Counted from the first letter of the stretch, positions 53,491 through 62,503 are shown. The stretch: 64,000 nt of DNA from Tumebacillus lacus (GCF_026410385.1 NZ_JAPMLT010000001.1:776244-840243), one strand, 5' to 3'. The notes: generated by a model not told the origin, from the letters alone. Numbers and translations are program-made.

Positions 53491-54351
53491 TCAAGTTCGC
53501 CCCAGCACATCAAACCAGCGCAGCCAGCGGTTTTTCTCAATCGCCTCCGACAGCGAGTACTTCTCCGTATACAGATGAAACAGCACCAGAAACGCCAACC
53601 ATCCGATCACCGCCGCATCGCTGCACGTCGTCACCACCAGCACCCCGAGTGCGCCGCCGAGCAAATTCGCCCCGGCATCACCCATCATCGAGCGGGCCTG
53701 CAGATCATAGGGGAGATAGGCCAGCGTCAACCCGAGCAGCAGCCAAAACACCGGGCTCATCTCCGCCCGCAGCGACACGAGCGTCAGCACCACCAGCCCG
53801 ATCAGCACCCCCTTGCAGGCGCGACCTGGCCGCAGATCGAGCAGATTGACCGAGTTGGCCGACAGCGCGATCACCAGCGCATCGAGCGGCAACCTCCACC
53901 CCGGCGACCCCAGCAACCACGCGCCAAACAGACCGGCGACGACGCCGACGACCGCTTTGATCAACCCGGTCGTCATCACGCCGTCCCGCACCAGCGTGCA
54001 TAGATGTCCGCGCAGCCCGGTCGCGTCGCGGTTGCCGACCGCATCGTCGAGCAACCCCGCCGCAAACAGCAGCGAGCAGACGGTGAGACAGCCGATCAGA
54101 TCGTGCAGCATCAGCCACGGCACCGGCATCCACTCGCTCGCCGTCATCAACAGCACCCCGACCAACACCAACGTCAGCCACAGCGCGGTGCCAAGCCCCA
54201 CCGGGATCTTCTCACCGCGAAAGTTCGGCCGGACAAATCCCGCCCGCACAAACGCTTGTGACAGCGGCCGAAACAGAACCCGCATCCCCAGATACGCTCC
54301 CCAATACGCTGCCAACAGCGTCACCGTCGTCCCCCAAAACAATCCGTCCAT
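53491..54351 (-). CDS. MraY/WecA-like polyprenyl-phosphate sugar-1-phosphate transferase family protein
   Basis: 286-aa integral membrane protein with about nine TM helices. PNPT-family motifs are recognisable but altered: LLDDAVGNRD (DDxxGN), NSVNLLDLRPGRACKG (aspartate-rich loop) and MMGDAGANLLGGALG. The divergent loops leave activity uncertain. It would attach a sugar phosphate to undecaprenyl phosphate. ATG 54351 is used (GAGGTG upstream). Lies 7 bases after the glycosyltransferase gene. Confidence 0.82.
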   Translation of the reverse strand: MDGLFWGTTVTLLAAYWGAYLGMRVLFRPLSQAFVRAGFVRPNFRGEKIPVGLGTALWLTLVLVGVLLMTASEWMPVPWLMLHDLIGCLTVCSLLFAAGLLDDAVGNRDATGLRGHLCTLVRDGVMTTGLIKAVVGVVAGLFGAWLLGSPGWRLPLDALVIALSANSVNLLDLRPGRACKGVLIGLVVLTLVSLRAEMSPVFWLLLGLTLAYLPYDLQARSMMGDAGANLLGGALGVLVVTTCSDAAVIGWLAFLVLFHLYTEKYSLSEAIEKNRWLRWFDVLGRT

Positions 54352-54358
54352 CGTTTCG

Positions 54359-55045
54359 TCACCTCGTCTGCCTTCTGGAGTACAGCACGCGGGCGATCTG
54401 CACCAACTGCTTGCCCCGGTGCCAAAATCCGCGCAGGTCGCGCCCGTATTCACGATTCTTCATCTCCACCTCGACCTCCAGCAGCCGCATGCCTTTGCGC
54501 GCCGCATCGATCGTCATCGCCACCTCGACCCCGTACCCGTCGCCGAGCGACCCGATCGCGTTCAGCACCTTGCGATTGACAGCCCGCTGACCCGACAAAG
54601 GAGCCTGCAACTCCACGCCGCCGAGCTTTTTGATCCCGTTGCGGGCAAAATTTTTCACGATGCCAAATCCGCCCTTGCCCGGTCGCGGCAACACCCCGAT
54701 GGTCATGTCACAGCGGTTTTCCATGATCGGCCTGATCAATTTCCACACCTCGACTGCCGAATCGGTCATATCCGCATCGAGAAACACCACCACATCGGCA
54801 GACGTCGCCAAAATGCCGGAATACAGCGCCGCTCCTTTGCCGTAATTGGTCGTATGCCGGATCACGCGCGCACCGGCCTCCAGCGACACCCGGTACGTCT
54901 CGTCGGTCGAGCCGTCGTCGATCACGATCACTTCGTCGATCCGCTCCAGCGTGCGTACGGCGAGGATCGTCTGGTCAATGCGATCCGCCTCATTCCAAGC
55001 CGGGATCAGCACGCATACTTTCGGAGTTCTGCTCGCTTCGGTCAC
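54359..55045 (-). CDS. Family 2 glycosyltransferase
   Basis: 228-aa GT-A fold enzyme: VCVLIPAWNEADRIDQTI, then VIDDGSTDET and FLDADMTDSA (DxD metal site). A C-terminal stretch lacks a membrane domain. It resembles polyprenol-phosphate mannosyl or glucosyl transferases. The start overlaps the steB stop by 4 bases (ATGA). Confidence 0.9.
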   Translation of the reverse strand: MTEASRTPKVCVLIPAWNEADRIDQTILAVRTLERIDEVIVIDDGSTDETYRVSLEAGARVIRHTTNYGKGAALYSGILATSADVVVFLDADMTDSAVEVWKLIRPIMENRCDMTIGVLPRPGKGGFGIVKNFARNGIKKLGGVELQAPLSGQRAVNRKVLNAIGSLGDGYGVEVAMTIDAARKGMRLLEVEVEMKNREYGRDLRGFWHRGKQLVQIARVLYSRRQTR

Positions 55046-55938
55046 TGTGCACTCACCTCTTTGGCATTGGTCAGCTTTGGCAACAGCGCCTCGGCCGTCT
55101 TCTTCACTCCGAAATGCCCCTTCGCCCCGCCTAGCACGTCGATCAGCGCCACCAGCCCGGTCGTCTGATCGACATTGTCCACCGTCGACACCCCGTGCTC
55201 GCGATAATAGCGCACGCCGGAGTGCGCCGCCTCCGAAGGCTCCGTGCCGACCACCGTCAACCCTCTGCTCTGCAACACCTTGAGCAGCGGCACATCGAGC
55301 GACAACAACCGCTGCCGGTTCTCATCCCCCGCCCCGCCGATCAGGATCAGGGCGTCCGGAGCCTGCGCGACCGTGCCGTTGACCGTCAACGCCTGTTTCT
55401 CCTGCAACTCCGTCAACAGCGTGCTGTCACTTCCCTCGCGATAGAGACTGTCCACCACGCCTTCCAGCAGCCGCTGTTGCCGCTCCTGCGCCGTCACGCC
55501 TTCTGCGTGTGCCATCCCTTTGCCCAGTTCAGACAGACCGGCTGGATCGTACAACAGGCGACTGTTCGTGATCAGCGTCGTGCTGGTCACATTCGCTCCC
55601 GCCTTCTCCAACGTGGTCAACAGCGCACTCAGCTCGGTCGGTTCCAACTGCAGGATCGCCACCTTTTTCCCCGGCAGCCTGTCTTGCACATAATGATCGC
55701 TGACCTGCGACACCACATGCAGGAGCTGCCTGCCTTTCGTATCGAGATCGACCGACTCCTGCTTGAGTTTGACATTCTCCGCCTTCGCCTGCGTATAACG
55801 GTCTTCGAGACGGTCGAGCAGTTGCACCTGCTCTTTGACGATCACCTGCTCGCCAAACGTGCCGCCGAGCAACAGACCGAGCCCGAGCGCCAGAAACACA
55901 GAAATACACGTGATGATGTGATACCGATAACCGTACAG
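55042..55938 (-). CDS. steB: SteB/MctB-like membrane protein (copper transporter family)
   Basis: 298-aa protein with one N-terminal TM (YRYHIITCISVFLALGLGLLLG), a coiled-coil segment (about 40-75; RLEDRYTQAKAENVKLKQES) and a large extracytoplasmic alpha/beta domain. The family is annotated as copper transporter (MctB) or SteB, the partner of SteA. The start is inferred as CTG 55938: only this restores the conserved RYH-TM start, and GGGGGTG lies 7 bases upstream. No ATG, GTG or TTG is available after the steA stop until a GTG at 55899 inside the membrane helix. Confidence 0.82.
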   Translation of the reverse strand: MYGYRYHIITCISVFLALGLGLLLGGTFGEQVIVKEQVQLLDRLEDRYTQAKAENVKLKQESVDLDTKGRQLLHVVSQVSDHYVQDRLPGKKVAILQLEPTELSALLTTLEKAGANVTSTTLITNSRLLYDPAGLSELGKGMAHAEGVTAQERQQRLLEGVVDSLYREGSDSTLLTELQEKQALTVNGTVAQAPDALILIGGAGDENRQRLLSLDVPLLKVLQSRGLTVVGTEPSEAAHSGVRYYREHGVSTVDNVDQTTGLVALIDVLGGAKGHFGVKKTAEALLPKLTNAKEVSAQ

Positions 55939-55941
55939 CGC

Positions 55942-57096
55942 TCACACCCCCAACCACAACTTCACATTCAACCAGATCATCCGCAAAAAATGCCGCGTGA
56001 TCGGATTGAGCCACGCCAAAATGCCAAGTGGTACCAGCGCCGCCGCAAACACCAAACAAGCCGCCTTCCAATCGGCAGCCCGGTGATAGAGCAAAGAAAC
56101 GCCTTTGGCATCGACCAATTGATTGCCGATCCGCATCCGCGTCAGCACCGTGCTCGCCATGCCGCGCCGCCCTTTCTCCAGAAAGTCGATCATGTTCGAA
56201 TGCGTCCCGACGGCGACGATCAGTTCCGCCCCTTGCTCATGGGCGACCAGCATCGCCACATCTTCGCTCGTACCGGGCGCCGGATACGTATGAGCTGTCA
56301 ATCCCAGCCGCTCGATCCGCTCAAGCCCTGGGGCTCGTCCGTCCTGATAGGCGTGCACGATCAACTCCGCCCCGCACGCCAGCGCCTCATCGCTGACGGA
56401 GTCCATATCCCCCAGGATCACCTGCGGCCGAAATCCGACCTCCAGCAGCGCATCCGCACCGCCGTCCACCCCGATCAACACCGGTTTCAAATCTCTTATG
56501 TAGGTCGTGATCGCCCGCAGATCTTCCTTGTATGTCGGCCCCCGCACCACGACCAGCACATGACGCCCGACCCAGGTCGTCCGCAGGTGGAGTTCCGGCA
56601 GCTCGCCAAGGAAAAACTGCTTTTCCATCTGGGCATAGCTGAGCGTATTTTCCACGAACTGTTGCAGTTCCGCCCGCACGTTGGTCATCGCCCGCGCCAT
56701 TCGGGACAGCACCTGCTCTTCATCCAGCAGTTCACCCCGTCCAATCACCGTGTCGCCTCGGACGATCAGATTGTCGATCAACTGCACATCCGCCCCGTCC
56801 GCCAATTCGATCAACAGTTCCGACGGTGCCTGATCGAGCAGCACGATGCCCGCCTTGACCAATTTCAGCGGACCGAGATTCGGATAGCGGCCGGAGATCG
56901 AGGCGGACGTGTTGATCACCGCCTTCACTTTGGCGGCGATCAGACCGTCCGCCGCCACCTCGTCAAGATCGACATGCTGGATCACCGCGATCTCACCCGG
57001 GAGCAGTCGCTTGACCAGTTGTTTGGTCTTTCGGTCGCAACGAGCAACGCCCGACACTCTGACAGCAGACGTCCGCCGTTCGGCGGCAAACCGCAT
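55942..57096 (-). CDS. steA: SteA-like protein (thiamin-pyrophosphokinase-like fold)
   Basis: 384-aa protein. An N-terminal domain with TSASISGRYPNLGPLKLVKAG is followed by a pyrophosphokinase-like domain with IGVDGGADALLEVGFRPQVI and GDMDSVSDEAL (TPK motif GDxDS), and one C-terminal TM (about 345-365). In Corynebacterium SteA and SteB help septal cell-wall remodelling and daughter-cell separation. ATG 57096 is chosen (AGGAAGG 8 bases upstream). First gene of the five-gene operon. Confidence 0.88.
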   Translation of the reverse strand: MRFAAERRTSAVRVSGVARCDRKTKQLVKRLLPGEIAVIQHVDLDEVAADGLIAAKVKAVINTSASISGRYPNLGPLKLVKAGIVLLDQAPSELLIELADGADVQLIDNLIVRGDTVIGRGELLDEEQVLSRMARAMTNVRAELQQFVENTLSYAQMEKQFFLGELPELHLRTTWVGRHVLVVVRGPTYKEDLRAITTYIRDLKPVLIGVDGGADALLEVGFRPQVILGDMDSVSDEALACGAELIVHAYQDGRAPGLERIERLGLTAHTYPAPGTSEDVAMLVAHEQGAELIVAVGTHSNMIDFLEKGRRGMASTVLTRMRIGNQLVDAKGVSLLYHRAADWKAACLVFAAALVPLGILAWLNPITRHFLRMIWLNVKLWLGV

Positions 57097-57360
57097 CGCA
57101 CTCACCTTCCTGGGCCCGATTTTTGGATACGGTTAGTATTTCCCCAGAAAATGAAAAAGAGACCCCTGGCTCGAAAAAAGGGGTCTCTTCTTCATGATAA
57201 GCTCGAGCAGTTTCTCCCACTCCCGCCAGGAGTGCCTGTTGCGGAGAAAACAGACCTATTTCCACGCTAGCCAAACGCGAAATAAGCCAGCCGTGCTAAA
57301 TCCTACATCTATAAAGACGAGCGAAACCGACAAAAAGTTTCACTCAAAATAAAACTTTTT
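57097..57360 (-). promoter_or_regulatory. Leader region of steA with hairpins and an internal terminator
   Basis: This non-coding gap of 264 bases holds, in minus-strand order, a weak terminator for the SDR gene (AAAAAGTTT/AAACTTTTT, 57332-57360), a helix around 57250-57285 (ATTTC with GAAAT arms), CACTCC-N5-GGAGTG (about 57216-57232), and a strong terminator AGAGACCCC/GGGGTCTCT (57159-57189) ending 63 bases before steA. The layout could be an attenuated leader for steA or simply a late terminator of the SDR transcript. No known riboswitch core was recognised. Confidence 0.45.
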
Positions 57361-58071
57361 TCAGGAGGAGATGTACTCGCCCCAGATCTTGGTCGCCACT
57401 TGTTCCGGCGACGGGAGTTGTCCTTCTTCTTTCAGCGACACAAACCGCTGCCGGGTCGGAAACTCTGCCGCCCGGATCTTGCCTTGCATCCGGGTGTCCA
57501 TCACGCCTGGATTGACGTTGTGGATCTGCACATGCGGCTGATCCGCGTACTGCTCCGCCAGCACATCGAAGAACATCTCATTCCCCGCCTTGACCGCGCA
57601 ATAGGCCGCCCAGCCCGCGATCACGCGCTTGGCAGCACCGGAGGAGATGTTCAACACGCGGACCGTGACCTTGGCCTCTCCGACTTTCGGGACGGCAAAC
57701 AGCGCGTTGGTCAGCACCATCGCCGCCGCCAGATTGATCTGGGACGACTCGATGAGCACCGCCGGATCGAGGCTGCCGACCGCTCCGATCGGGTCGACGA
57801 TGGCCGCGTTGTTGATAAACACCACCTCATCGATCCGCTCGTCCGCCAGATATTCGGCAAACTCTTCGGCCGTCGGCAGTTCGGCGACCTGATTCAGATC
57901 GCGTCGCACCAGACGCACCCGCTCCGGTTGCTCCGCTGCCAACGCCTCTTGCTCCGGCAGAAAGCGGCGCGAGATCGCGATCACTTTCACCTCGCCATCC
58001 ACCGCTGTGATCTTTTCAAATAACGCCTGTCCGAGACCGCCGGATACCCCTGTAATCACAAAAGCTTTCAT
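57361..58071 (-). CDS. Short-chain dehydrogenase/reductase (YueD-like)
   Basis: 236-aa NADP-type SDR: cofactor motif ITGVSGGLGQALF, NNAA, and catalytic AAYCAVKAG (YxxxK). Resembles Bacillus benzil reductase-type enzymes (YueD). Substrate unknown. ATG 58071 has AAGGAG 7 bases upstream; the extension to 58185 covers mogA sequence and is rejected. It follows mogA by 35 bases. Confidence 0.9.
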   Translation of the reverse strand: MKAFVITGVSGGLGQALFEKITAVDGEVKVIAISRRFLPEQEALAAEQPERVRLVRRDLNQVAELPTAEEFAEYLADERIDEVVFINNAAIVDPIGAVGSLDPAVLIESSQINLAAAMVLTNALFAVPKVGEAKVTVRVLNISSGAAKRVIAGWAAYCAVKAGNEMFFDVLAEQYADQPHVQIHNVNPGVMDTRMQGKIRAAEFPTRQRFVSLKEEGQLPSPEQVATKIWGEYISS

Positions 58072-58106
58072 CGTCCGTCTCCTTATATGTAAAATGCGCC
58101 TGATGC

Positions 58107-58601
58107 CTAAGACTTGTGCTCGCCCGTGTGCCCTTGCAGGATCTCCAGCGCATGCGGGATGACCGGCAACAGCACGTCCAGGCACTCGCGCACGCCTTTC
58201 GGGCTGCCGGGCAGATTGACGATCAACGTGCCGCCCCGCGTCCCGACCACCGCCCGTGAGAGCATCGCAAACGGCGTCTTTTGCAAGGACACTGCCCGCA
58301 TCGCTTCCGCCATGCCCGGCACTTCGCGCTCGATCACCGCCAGCGTCGCTTCCGGTGTCACATCGCGGGGAGAAAGCCCGGTGCCGCCCGTCGTGACGAC
58401 GAGGTCGAGACGATCGATGTCACAGTGTTTGATCAGCGTTTCCTTGAGGATGTGCAGTTCGTCCGGCACGACGTTGTACTGCACCACTTCCGCGCCGACG
58501 TCCTGCACCAGTTCACGGATCACCTGTCCGCTGAGATCTTCGCGTTCGCCTGCCGAGCCTTTGTCGCTCGCTGTCAGGATGCCCACTTTCCATCTCGCCA
58601 T
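58107..58601 (-). CDS. mogA: Molybdopterin adenylyltransferase-type protein MogA/MoaB
   Basis: 164-aa MoCF-domain protein that adenylylates molybdopterin before molybdenum insertion. VGILTASDKGSAGEREDLSG, VVTTGGTGLSPRDVTPEAT and VNLPGSPKGVRECLDVLLP are diagnostic. ATG 58601 is the family start (MARWKVGILT) and lies 2 bases after the moaC stop. Confidence 0.93.
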   Translation of the reverse strand: MARWKVGILTASDKGSAGEREDLSGQVIRELVQDVGAEVVQYNVVPDELHILKETLIKHCDIDRLDLVVTTGGTGLSPRDVTPEATLAVIEREVPGMAEAMRAVSLQKTPFAMLSRAVVGTRGGTLIVNLPGSPKGVRECLDVLLPVIPHALEILQGHTGEHKS

Positions 58602-58603
58602 CT

Positions 58604-59101
58604 CTATTGACCCCCTTCGCGGCGGAAATCGCCGCTTTTGCCGCCGGTCTTTTCTTCCAGGCGCACCTCGCGGATCGTCATGCCTTTGTCCGCCGCTTTG
58701 CACATGTCATAGATAGTAAGCGCCGCCGCCGTCACAGCGGTCAAGGCTTCCATCTCGACTCCGGTTTGATAGGTCGTCGCCACCGTCGCGTAGAGATCGA
58801 GCAATGCTTCCTCCCCGGTCACAGCCCCTTCTTCAAACCGCACATCCACTTTCGTCAGCGGCAGCGGATGGCACATCGGGATGATCTCCGGCGTCTTTTT
58901 GGCTGCCATGATCCCGGCGACCTGCGCCACGGCGAGCACGTCGCCTTTTTTCATCTTGCCCTCGCGAATCAACGCCATCGTCTCCGCCCGCATCACGATC
59001 TGCGCGTAGGCGGTCGCCTCGCGCCGCGTCGCTTGCTTCTGCGTGACGTCGACCATGTGGGCGCGCCCTTGCTCGTTAAAGTGCGTCAATTTCTCCGTCA
59101 C
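58604..59101 (-). CDS. moaC: Cyclic pyranopterin monophosphate synthase
   Basis: 165-aa hexameric enzyme acting with MoaA in the first step of molybdenum cofactor synthesis. [17 protein letters not shown] at the N-terminus, the active-site [14 protein letters not shown] and [15 protein letters not shown] segment ([20 protein letters not shown]). Starts at GTG 59101 (GGGAGG upstream), 20 bases after moaA. Confidence 0.96.
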   Translation of the reverse strand: MTEKLTHFNEQGRAHMVDVTQKQATRREATAYAQIVMRAETMALIREGKMKKGDVLAVAQVAGIMAAKKTPEIIPMCHPLPLTKVDVRFEEGAVTGEEALLDLYATVATTYQTGVEMEALTAVTAAALTIYDMCKAADKGMTIREVRLEEKTGGKSGDFRREGGQ

Positions 59102-59121
59102 CGCTCCTGCCTCCCCCGTGT

Positions 59122-60123
59122 CTATCCGCCGATCTGCGACATCCGGCGCAAGGTCGGCGTATGCGAACGCTCCGCTCCCTCGAGAGCTTGCGCCATCTCA
59201 TGCGTTTCCGGCTTGTTGTCGAGCGCGCGCCGGAACAGAGCGATCATCTTTTCTTCATCGCCGATCGCGTGCTTGACGTTAAACTCGTCGATCCAGTACA
59301 GGCACGGCTTGAGATTGCCGTCGGCCGTCAAGCGGAGCCGGTTGCACGACCCGCAGAAATGATCGCTGACCGGATGGATCAGCCCAAATTCGCCTGCCGC
59401 GCCTTCGATGCGGAAATAGTTGGCCGGCCCGTTGCCTTTGATCTCTTTTTCCAGCGCGGTCGTCGCCCATCCGTTGGCTGCGGCGCGCTTGTGCACCTCG
59501 TCCAGAGGCAGATAACTTCCTTTCCAATCGTCCCCTTCATGGCCGATCGGCATGTATTCGATGAACCGGACTGTGAGCGGTTTTTCGATGGACAGACGCA
59601 GGAAATCGTCGATCTCGTCGTCATTAAACCCTTTCATCAGCACACAGTTGATCTTTACGGGCGCAAATCCGACCTCGTAGGCCGCGTCGAGCGCATCAAG
59701 TACGCGTTTGAGGTCGCCCCCGCGGGTGATTTTTTCAAACCGATCCGCCCGGAGCGAATCCAGCGAGATGTTGACCCGCGTCACACCGGCCGCTTTCAAA
59801 GCCTGCGCGCGCTGGGCGAGGTAAATGCCGTTCGTCGTCAAGGCGATGTCGTCGATGCCCTCGATGGCAGACAATCGCTCGATCAGACCTTCCAAGTTCG
59901 GTCGCACCAGCGGTTCGCCGCCGGTGATGCGCAGCCGCCTGATGCCAAGCCGTGCTCCGACGCGTACGACCTCCTCGATCTCGTCAAAGCTCAGCACACG
60001 GTCATTTGGCAAAAACTCCAATCCCTCCGCTGGCATGCAGTAGCGGCAGCGCAGATTGCATCGGTCGGTGACCGAGATGCGCAGATAATCGTGAGTACGG
60101 CCAAATCGGTCGATTAGCAGCAC
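59122..60123 (-). CDS. moaA: GTP 3',8-cyclase MoaA
   Basis: 333-aa radical-SAM enzyme that converts GTP to the precursor of cyclic pyranopterin. N-terminal SAM cluster CNLRCRYC, C-terminal second cluster CGSCNRLRL plus a later Cys in LKPCLYW. The C-terminal GG expected in MoaA is present (SQIGG). GTG 60123 is preferred: AAAGGGGTG lies upstream, and family members begin just before [20 protein letters not shown]. Divergent from the moaD-moaE fusion. Confidence 0.95.
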   Translation of the reverse strand: MLLIDRFGRTHDYLRISVTDRCNLRCRYCMPAEGLEFLPNDRVLSFDEIEEVVRVGARLGIRRLRITGGEPLVRPNLEGLIERLSAIEGIDDIALTTNGIYLAQRAQALKAAGVTRVNISLDSLRADRFEKITRGGDLKRVLDALDAAYEVGFAPVKINCVLMKGFNDDEIDDFLRLSIEKPLTVRFIEYMPIGHEGDDWKGSYLPLDEVHKRAAANGWATTALEKEIKGNGPANYFRIEGAAGEFGLIHPVSDHFCGSCNRLRLTADGNLKPCLYWIDEFNVKHAIGDEEKMIALFRRALDNKPETHEMAQALEGAERSHTPTLRRMSQIGG

Positions 60124-60267
60124 TTTGTCTTCACCCCTTTCACGGAAAATGGAGTCAGATGAAATCATGGTCAGGTGCATGGCCTTATGTTATTCTCATG
60201 ATGAACGATTTCAATGAATCTTTCTGTATGTCAACGTACATCTCGCACAGCAAAGGAGTTTTTCTTC

Positions 60268-60984
60268 ATGTATATGGAAGTCAAACTGTTCGCCGGCGTG
60301 GCCCAAGCGGTCGGCTCCCCGATCTGGCAGGGCGAACTCCCCGACGGCGCACGCGTATCCGATCTATTTTCGGTGATCAGCGAGCAGAATCCTGCCTCGG
60401 CAGAGATATTGCGCATCTCTTTCGCATCTGTCAATCAAAGCTATGCGACATCGGACACTGTCTTGCAACCGGGCGACGAAGTGGCGATCTTGCCGCCGGT
60501 GTCGGGCGGTCAGGACGAGGTGGCGGATAACCGCCGATTCCTGATTACAGCCGAACCGCTTTCCGTGGAAGGGACGCTGGCCAAAGTGCGCCATCCTCAC
60601 TGCGGCGCGATCAATCTGTTCGTCGGCACCGTCCGCGAACTGACGCACGGCAAGATCACGACTCACCTCGAATATGAGGCGTATGAACCGATGGCCGTGA
60701 AGATGATGGAGCAGATCGCAGACGAGATCGATCAGCGCTGGCCCGGCACCCGCGTGGCGATGGCGCACCGGATCGGCCGGCTGGAGATCGAAGACGCAGC
60801 GGTCGTGATCGCGGTCGCCACCCCGCACCGCGCCGCTTCGTATGAGGCGGGACGCTATGCGATTGAGCGGTTGAAGGAGATCGTGCCGATCTGGAAAAAA
60901 GAAAATTGGTCGGACGGCACCGAATGGATGGGGCACCAACAAGGCCCTTGGGACCCGACCAAGCCGGGAAGCTCGGAGGTGTAA
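60268..60984 (+). CDS. MoaD-MoaE fusion, molybdopterin synthase
   Basis: 238-aa fusion of both molybdopterin synthase subunits. The N-terminal ubiquitin-like MoaD part (about 1-82) ends in AILPPVSGG, and the MoaE part (about 90-238) follows at once, with GAINLFVGTVRE, HLEYEAYEPMA, the MoaE lysine region HRIGRLEIEDAAVVIAV and KENWSDGTEW. MoaD normally needs a free C-terminal GG to carry sulfur, so cleavage after the internal GG is likely, as in mycobacterial MoaX. ATG 60268 is chosen (AAAGGAG 10 bases upstream). Confidence 0.93.
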   Translation: MYMEVKLFAGVAQAVGSPIWQGELPDGARVSDLFSVISEQNPASAEILRISFASVNQSYATSDTVLQPGDEVAILPPVSGGQDEVADNRRFLITAEPLSVEGTLAKVRHPHCGAINLFVGTVRELTHGKITTHLEYEAYEPMAVKMMEQIADEIDQRWPGTRVAMAHRIGRLEIEDAAVVIAVATPHRAASYEAGRYAIERLKEIVPIWKKENWSDGTEWMGHQQGPWDPTKPGSSEV

Positions 60985-60988
60985 GCAG

Positions 60989-62026
60989 ATGAATGATTTG
61001 AATATGAGCCGTTATTCGCGGCAGATCCTCTTTGCGCCGATTGGAGAGGACGGTCAGCGCCGTCTGCTGAACAGCCGCGTGGCCATCGTCGGGATGGGCG
61101 CGCTGGGCACCGTGCTGGCCAACCATATGGTGCGCGCCGGCGTCGGCTTTGTGCGGGTGATCGACCGCGATTTTGTGGAGGCTTCCAACTTGCAGCGGCA
61201 GATGCTGTACCACGAAGCGCACGCCGCAGAAGGACTGCCCAAGGCGATTGCGGCTGCGGAGAGTTTGCGGGCGGTCAACTCCGGCGTGGAGATCGAGCCG
61301 GTCGTGGCTGATTTGACGTGGCAAAATGCGGAGGCACTGCTGTCCGATGTGGATTTGGTGTTGGATGGCACAGATAATTTTCAAGTGCGGTTTTTGATCA
61401 ACGATGTCTGCGTCAAACACGGCCTGCCCTGGGTGTACGGCGGCGGTGTGAGCGCGAACGGCATGACGCTGCCCGTTCTTCCCGGTGAAACGCCTTGTCT
61501 GCGTTGCCTGTTCGACTCTGCGCCTGCTCCCGGGACGGTGCAGACGTGCGACACGGCCGGGGTATTGGGACCGATTATTCACATCGTCGCTTCGTATCAA
61601 GCGGTGGAAGCGATGAAGATCTTGGTCGAGGCGAAGGACAAGGTGCGGCGGTCGATGTTAAACGTGAGCATTTGGGAGTATGCGACCCATACGATCGATA
61701 TCTCCCGCGCTCGCCGTGCGGATTGCCCCTGCTGCGGGGAAGGTCGGTATGAGTATCTGGAACCGGCGACAGGCGACGAGACGACGTCGCTTTGCGGCCG
61801 CAACACGATCCAGATCTCACCTTCGGAACCGATGGAAGTCAACCTCACCGCGCTCGCCGACCGCTTGCGTCTGAGTGGCAAGGTGGAGGCCAATAAGTTC
61901 TTGCTCCGCTTTTATGCGACGGAGGAGATCCGGTTGGTGATCTTCCCGGACGGCCGTGTGCTGGTGCAAGGGACGGACGATGTGTCGCGGGCTCGCAGTT
62001 TGTACGCGAAGTATATCGGGATGTAA
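60989..62026 (+). CDS. moeB: MoeB/ThiF-family sulfur-carrier adenylyltransferase
   Basis: 345-aa E1-like enzyme that adenylates the GG end of MoaD (or ThiS). MSRYSRQILFAPIGEDGQ, the nucleotide site VAIVGMGALGTVLANHMVRA, the catalytic Asp in LVLDGTDNFQVRFLINDVC and zinc cysteines CLRC and CPCC. It follows the moaD-moaE fusion by 4 bases, so it presumably activates that protein. A C-terminal extension (about 255-345) is typical of Bacillus homologues. Confidence 0.93.
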   Translation: MNDLNMSRYSRQILFAPIGEDGQRRLLNSRVAIVGMGALGTVLANHMVRAGVGFVRVIDRDFVEASNLQRQMLYHEAHAAEGLPKAIAAAESLRAVNSGVEIEPVVADLTWQNAEALLSDVDLVLDGTDNFQVRFLINDVCVKHGLPWVYGGGVSANGMTLPVLPGETPCLRCLFDSAPAPGTVQTCDTAGVLGPIIHIVASYQAVEAMKILVEAKDKVRRSMLNVSIWEYATHTIDISRARRADCPCCGEGRYEYLEPATGDETTSLCGRNTIQISPSEPMEVNLTALADRLRLSGKVEANKFLLRFYATEEIRLVIFPDGRVLVQGTDDVSRARSLYAKYIGM

Positions 62027-62063
62027 AAAAGACCTGATCCGCGATGGATCAGGTCTTTTTTTC
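62025..62063. terminator. Bidirectional terminator between moeB and the tRNA cluster
   Basis: GACCTGATCC (62031-62040) pairs perfectly with GGATCAGGTC (62046-62055), with A6 before and T7 after, serving moeB and the convergent tRNA operon. Confidence 0.9.
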
Positions 62064-62067
62064 GTTT

Positions 62068-62144
62068 TGGTGGGCCCAAGAAGATTCGAACTTCCGACCT
62101 CACGATTATCAGTCGTGCGCTCTAGCCAACTGAGCTATGGGCCC
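62068..62144 (-). tRNA. tRNA-Ile (GAT)
   Basis: Complete cloverleaf of 77 nt with encoded CCA. Acceptor GGGCCCA, anticodon loop CTGATAA giving GAT, T-arm GTTCGAATC. Confidence 0.95.
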
Positions 62145-62168
62145 TTATTTTATTTAAGGAAGTGAAGA

Positions 62169-62245
62169 TGGCGTGCCCAGAGAGATTCGAACTCCCGGCC
62201 TTTTGATTCGTAGTCAAACGCTCTATCCAGCTGAGCTATGGGCAC
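62169..62245 (-). tRNA. tRNA-Arg (ACG)
   Basis: Complete cloverleaf of 77 nt with encoded CCA. Acceptor GTGCCCA, anticodon loop CTACGAA giving ACG, T-arm GTTCGAATC. Confidence 0.95.
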
Positions 62246-62248
62246 GTA

Positions 62249-62323
62249 TGGCTGGGGAGGAAGGGATCGAACCTTCGCATGACGGAGTCAAAGTCCGTTG
62301 CCTTACCGCTTGGCGACTCCCCA
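62249..62323 (-). tRNA. tRNA-Gln (TTG)
   Basis: 75-nt cloverleaf with encoded CCA. Acceptor TGGGGAG, anticodon loop CTTTGAC giving TTG, T-arm GTTCGATCC. It starts 3 bases from the tRNA-Arg gene. Confidence 0.95.
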
Positions 62324-62342
62324 ACGTTTTTTGAAATGAAAA

Positions 62343-62419
62343 TGGGGCGATCGAAGGGAATCGAACCCTCGAGTGTCGGAGCCACAATCCGATGCGTTAA
62401 CCACTTCGCCACGACCGCC
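62343..62419 (-). tRNA. tRNA-His (GTG)
   Basis: 77-nt cloverleaf with the extra 5' G(-1) facing C73 typical of tRNA-His, anticodon loop TTGTGGC giving GTG, encoded CCA. Confidence 0.95.
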
Positions 62420-62503
62420 ATGTTGTTTGTTGTCGCTTGGAGACGACGTTTACTAATATATCACGTTGCGTGGTGCGATGCAAGCGGGATCTTTTAGTAA
62501 AGA

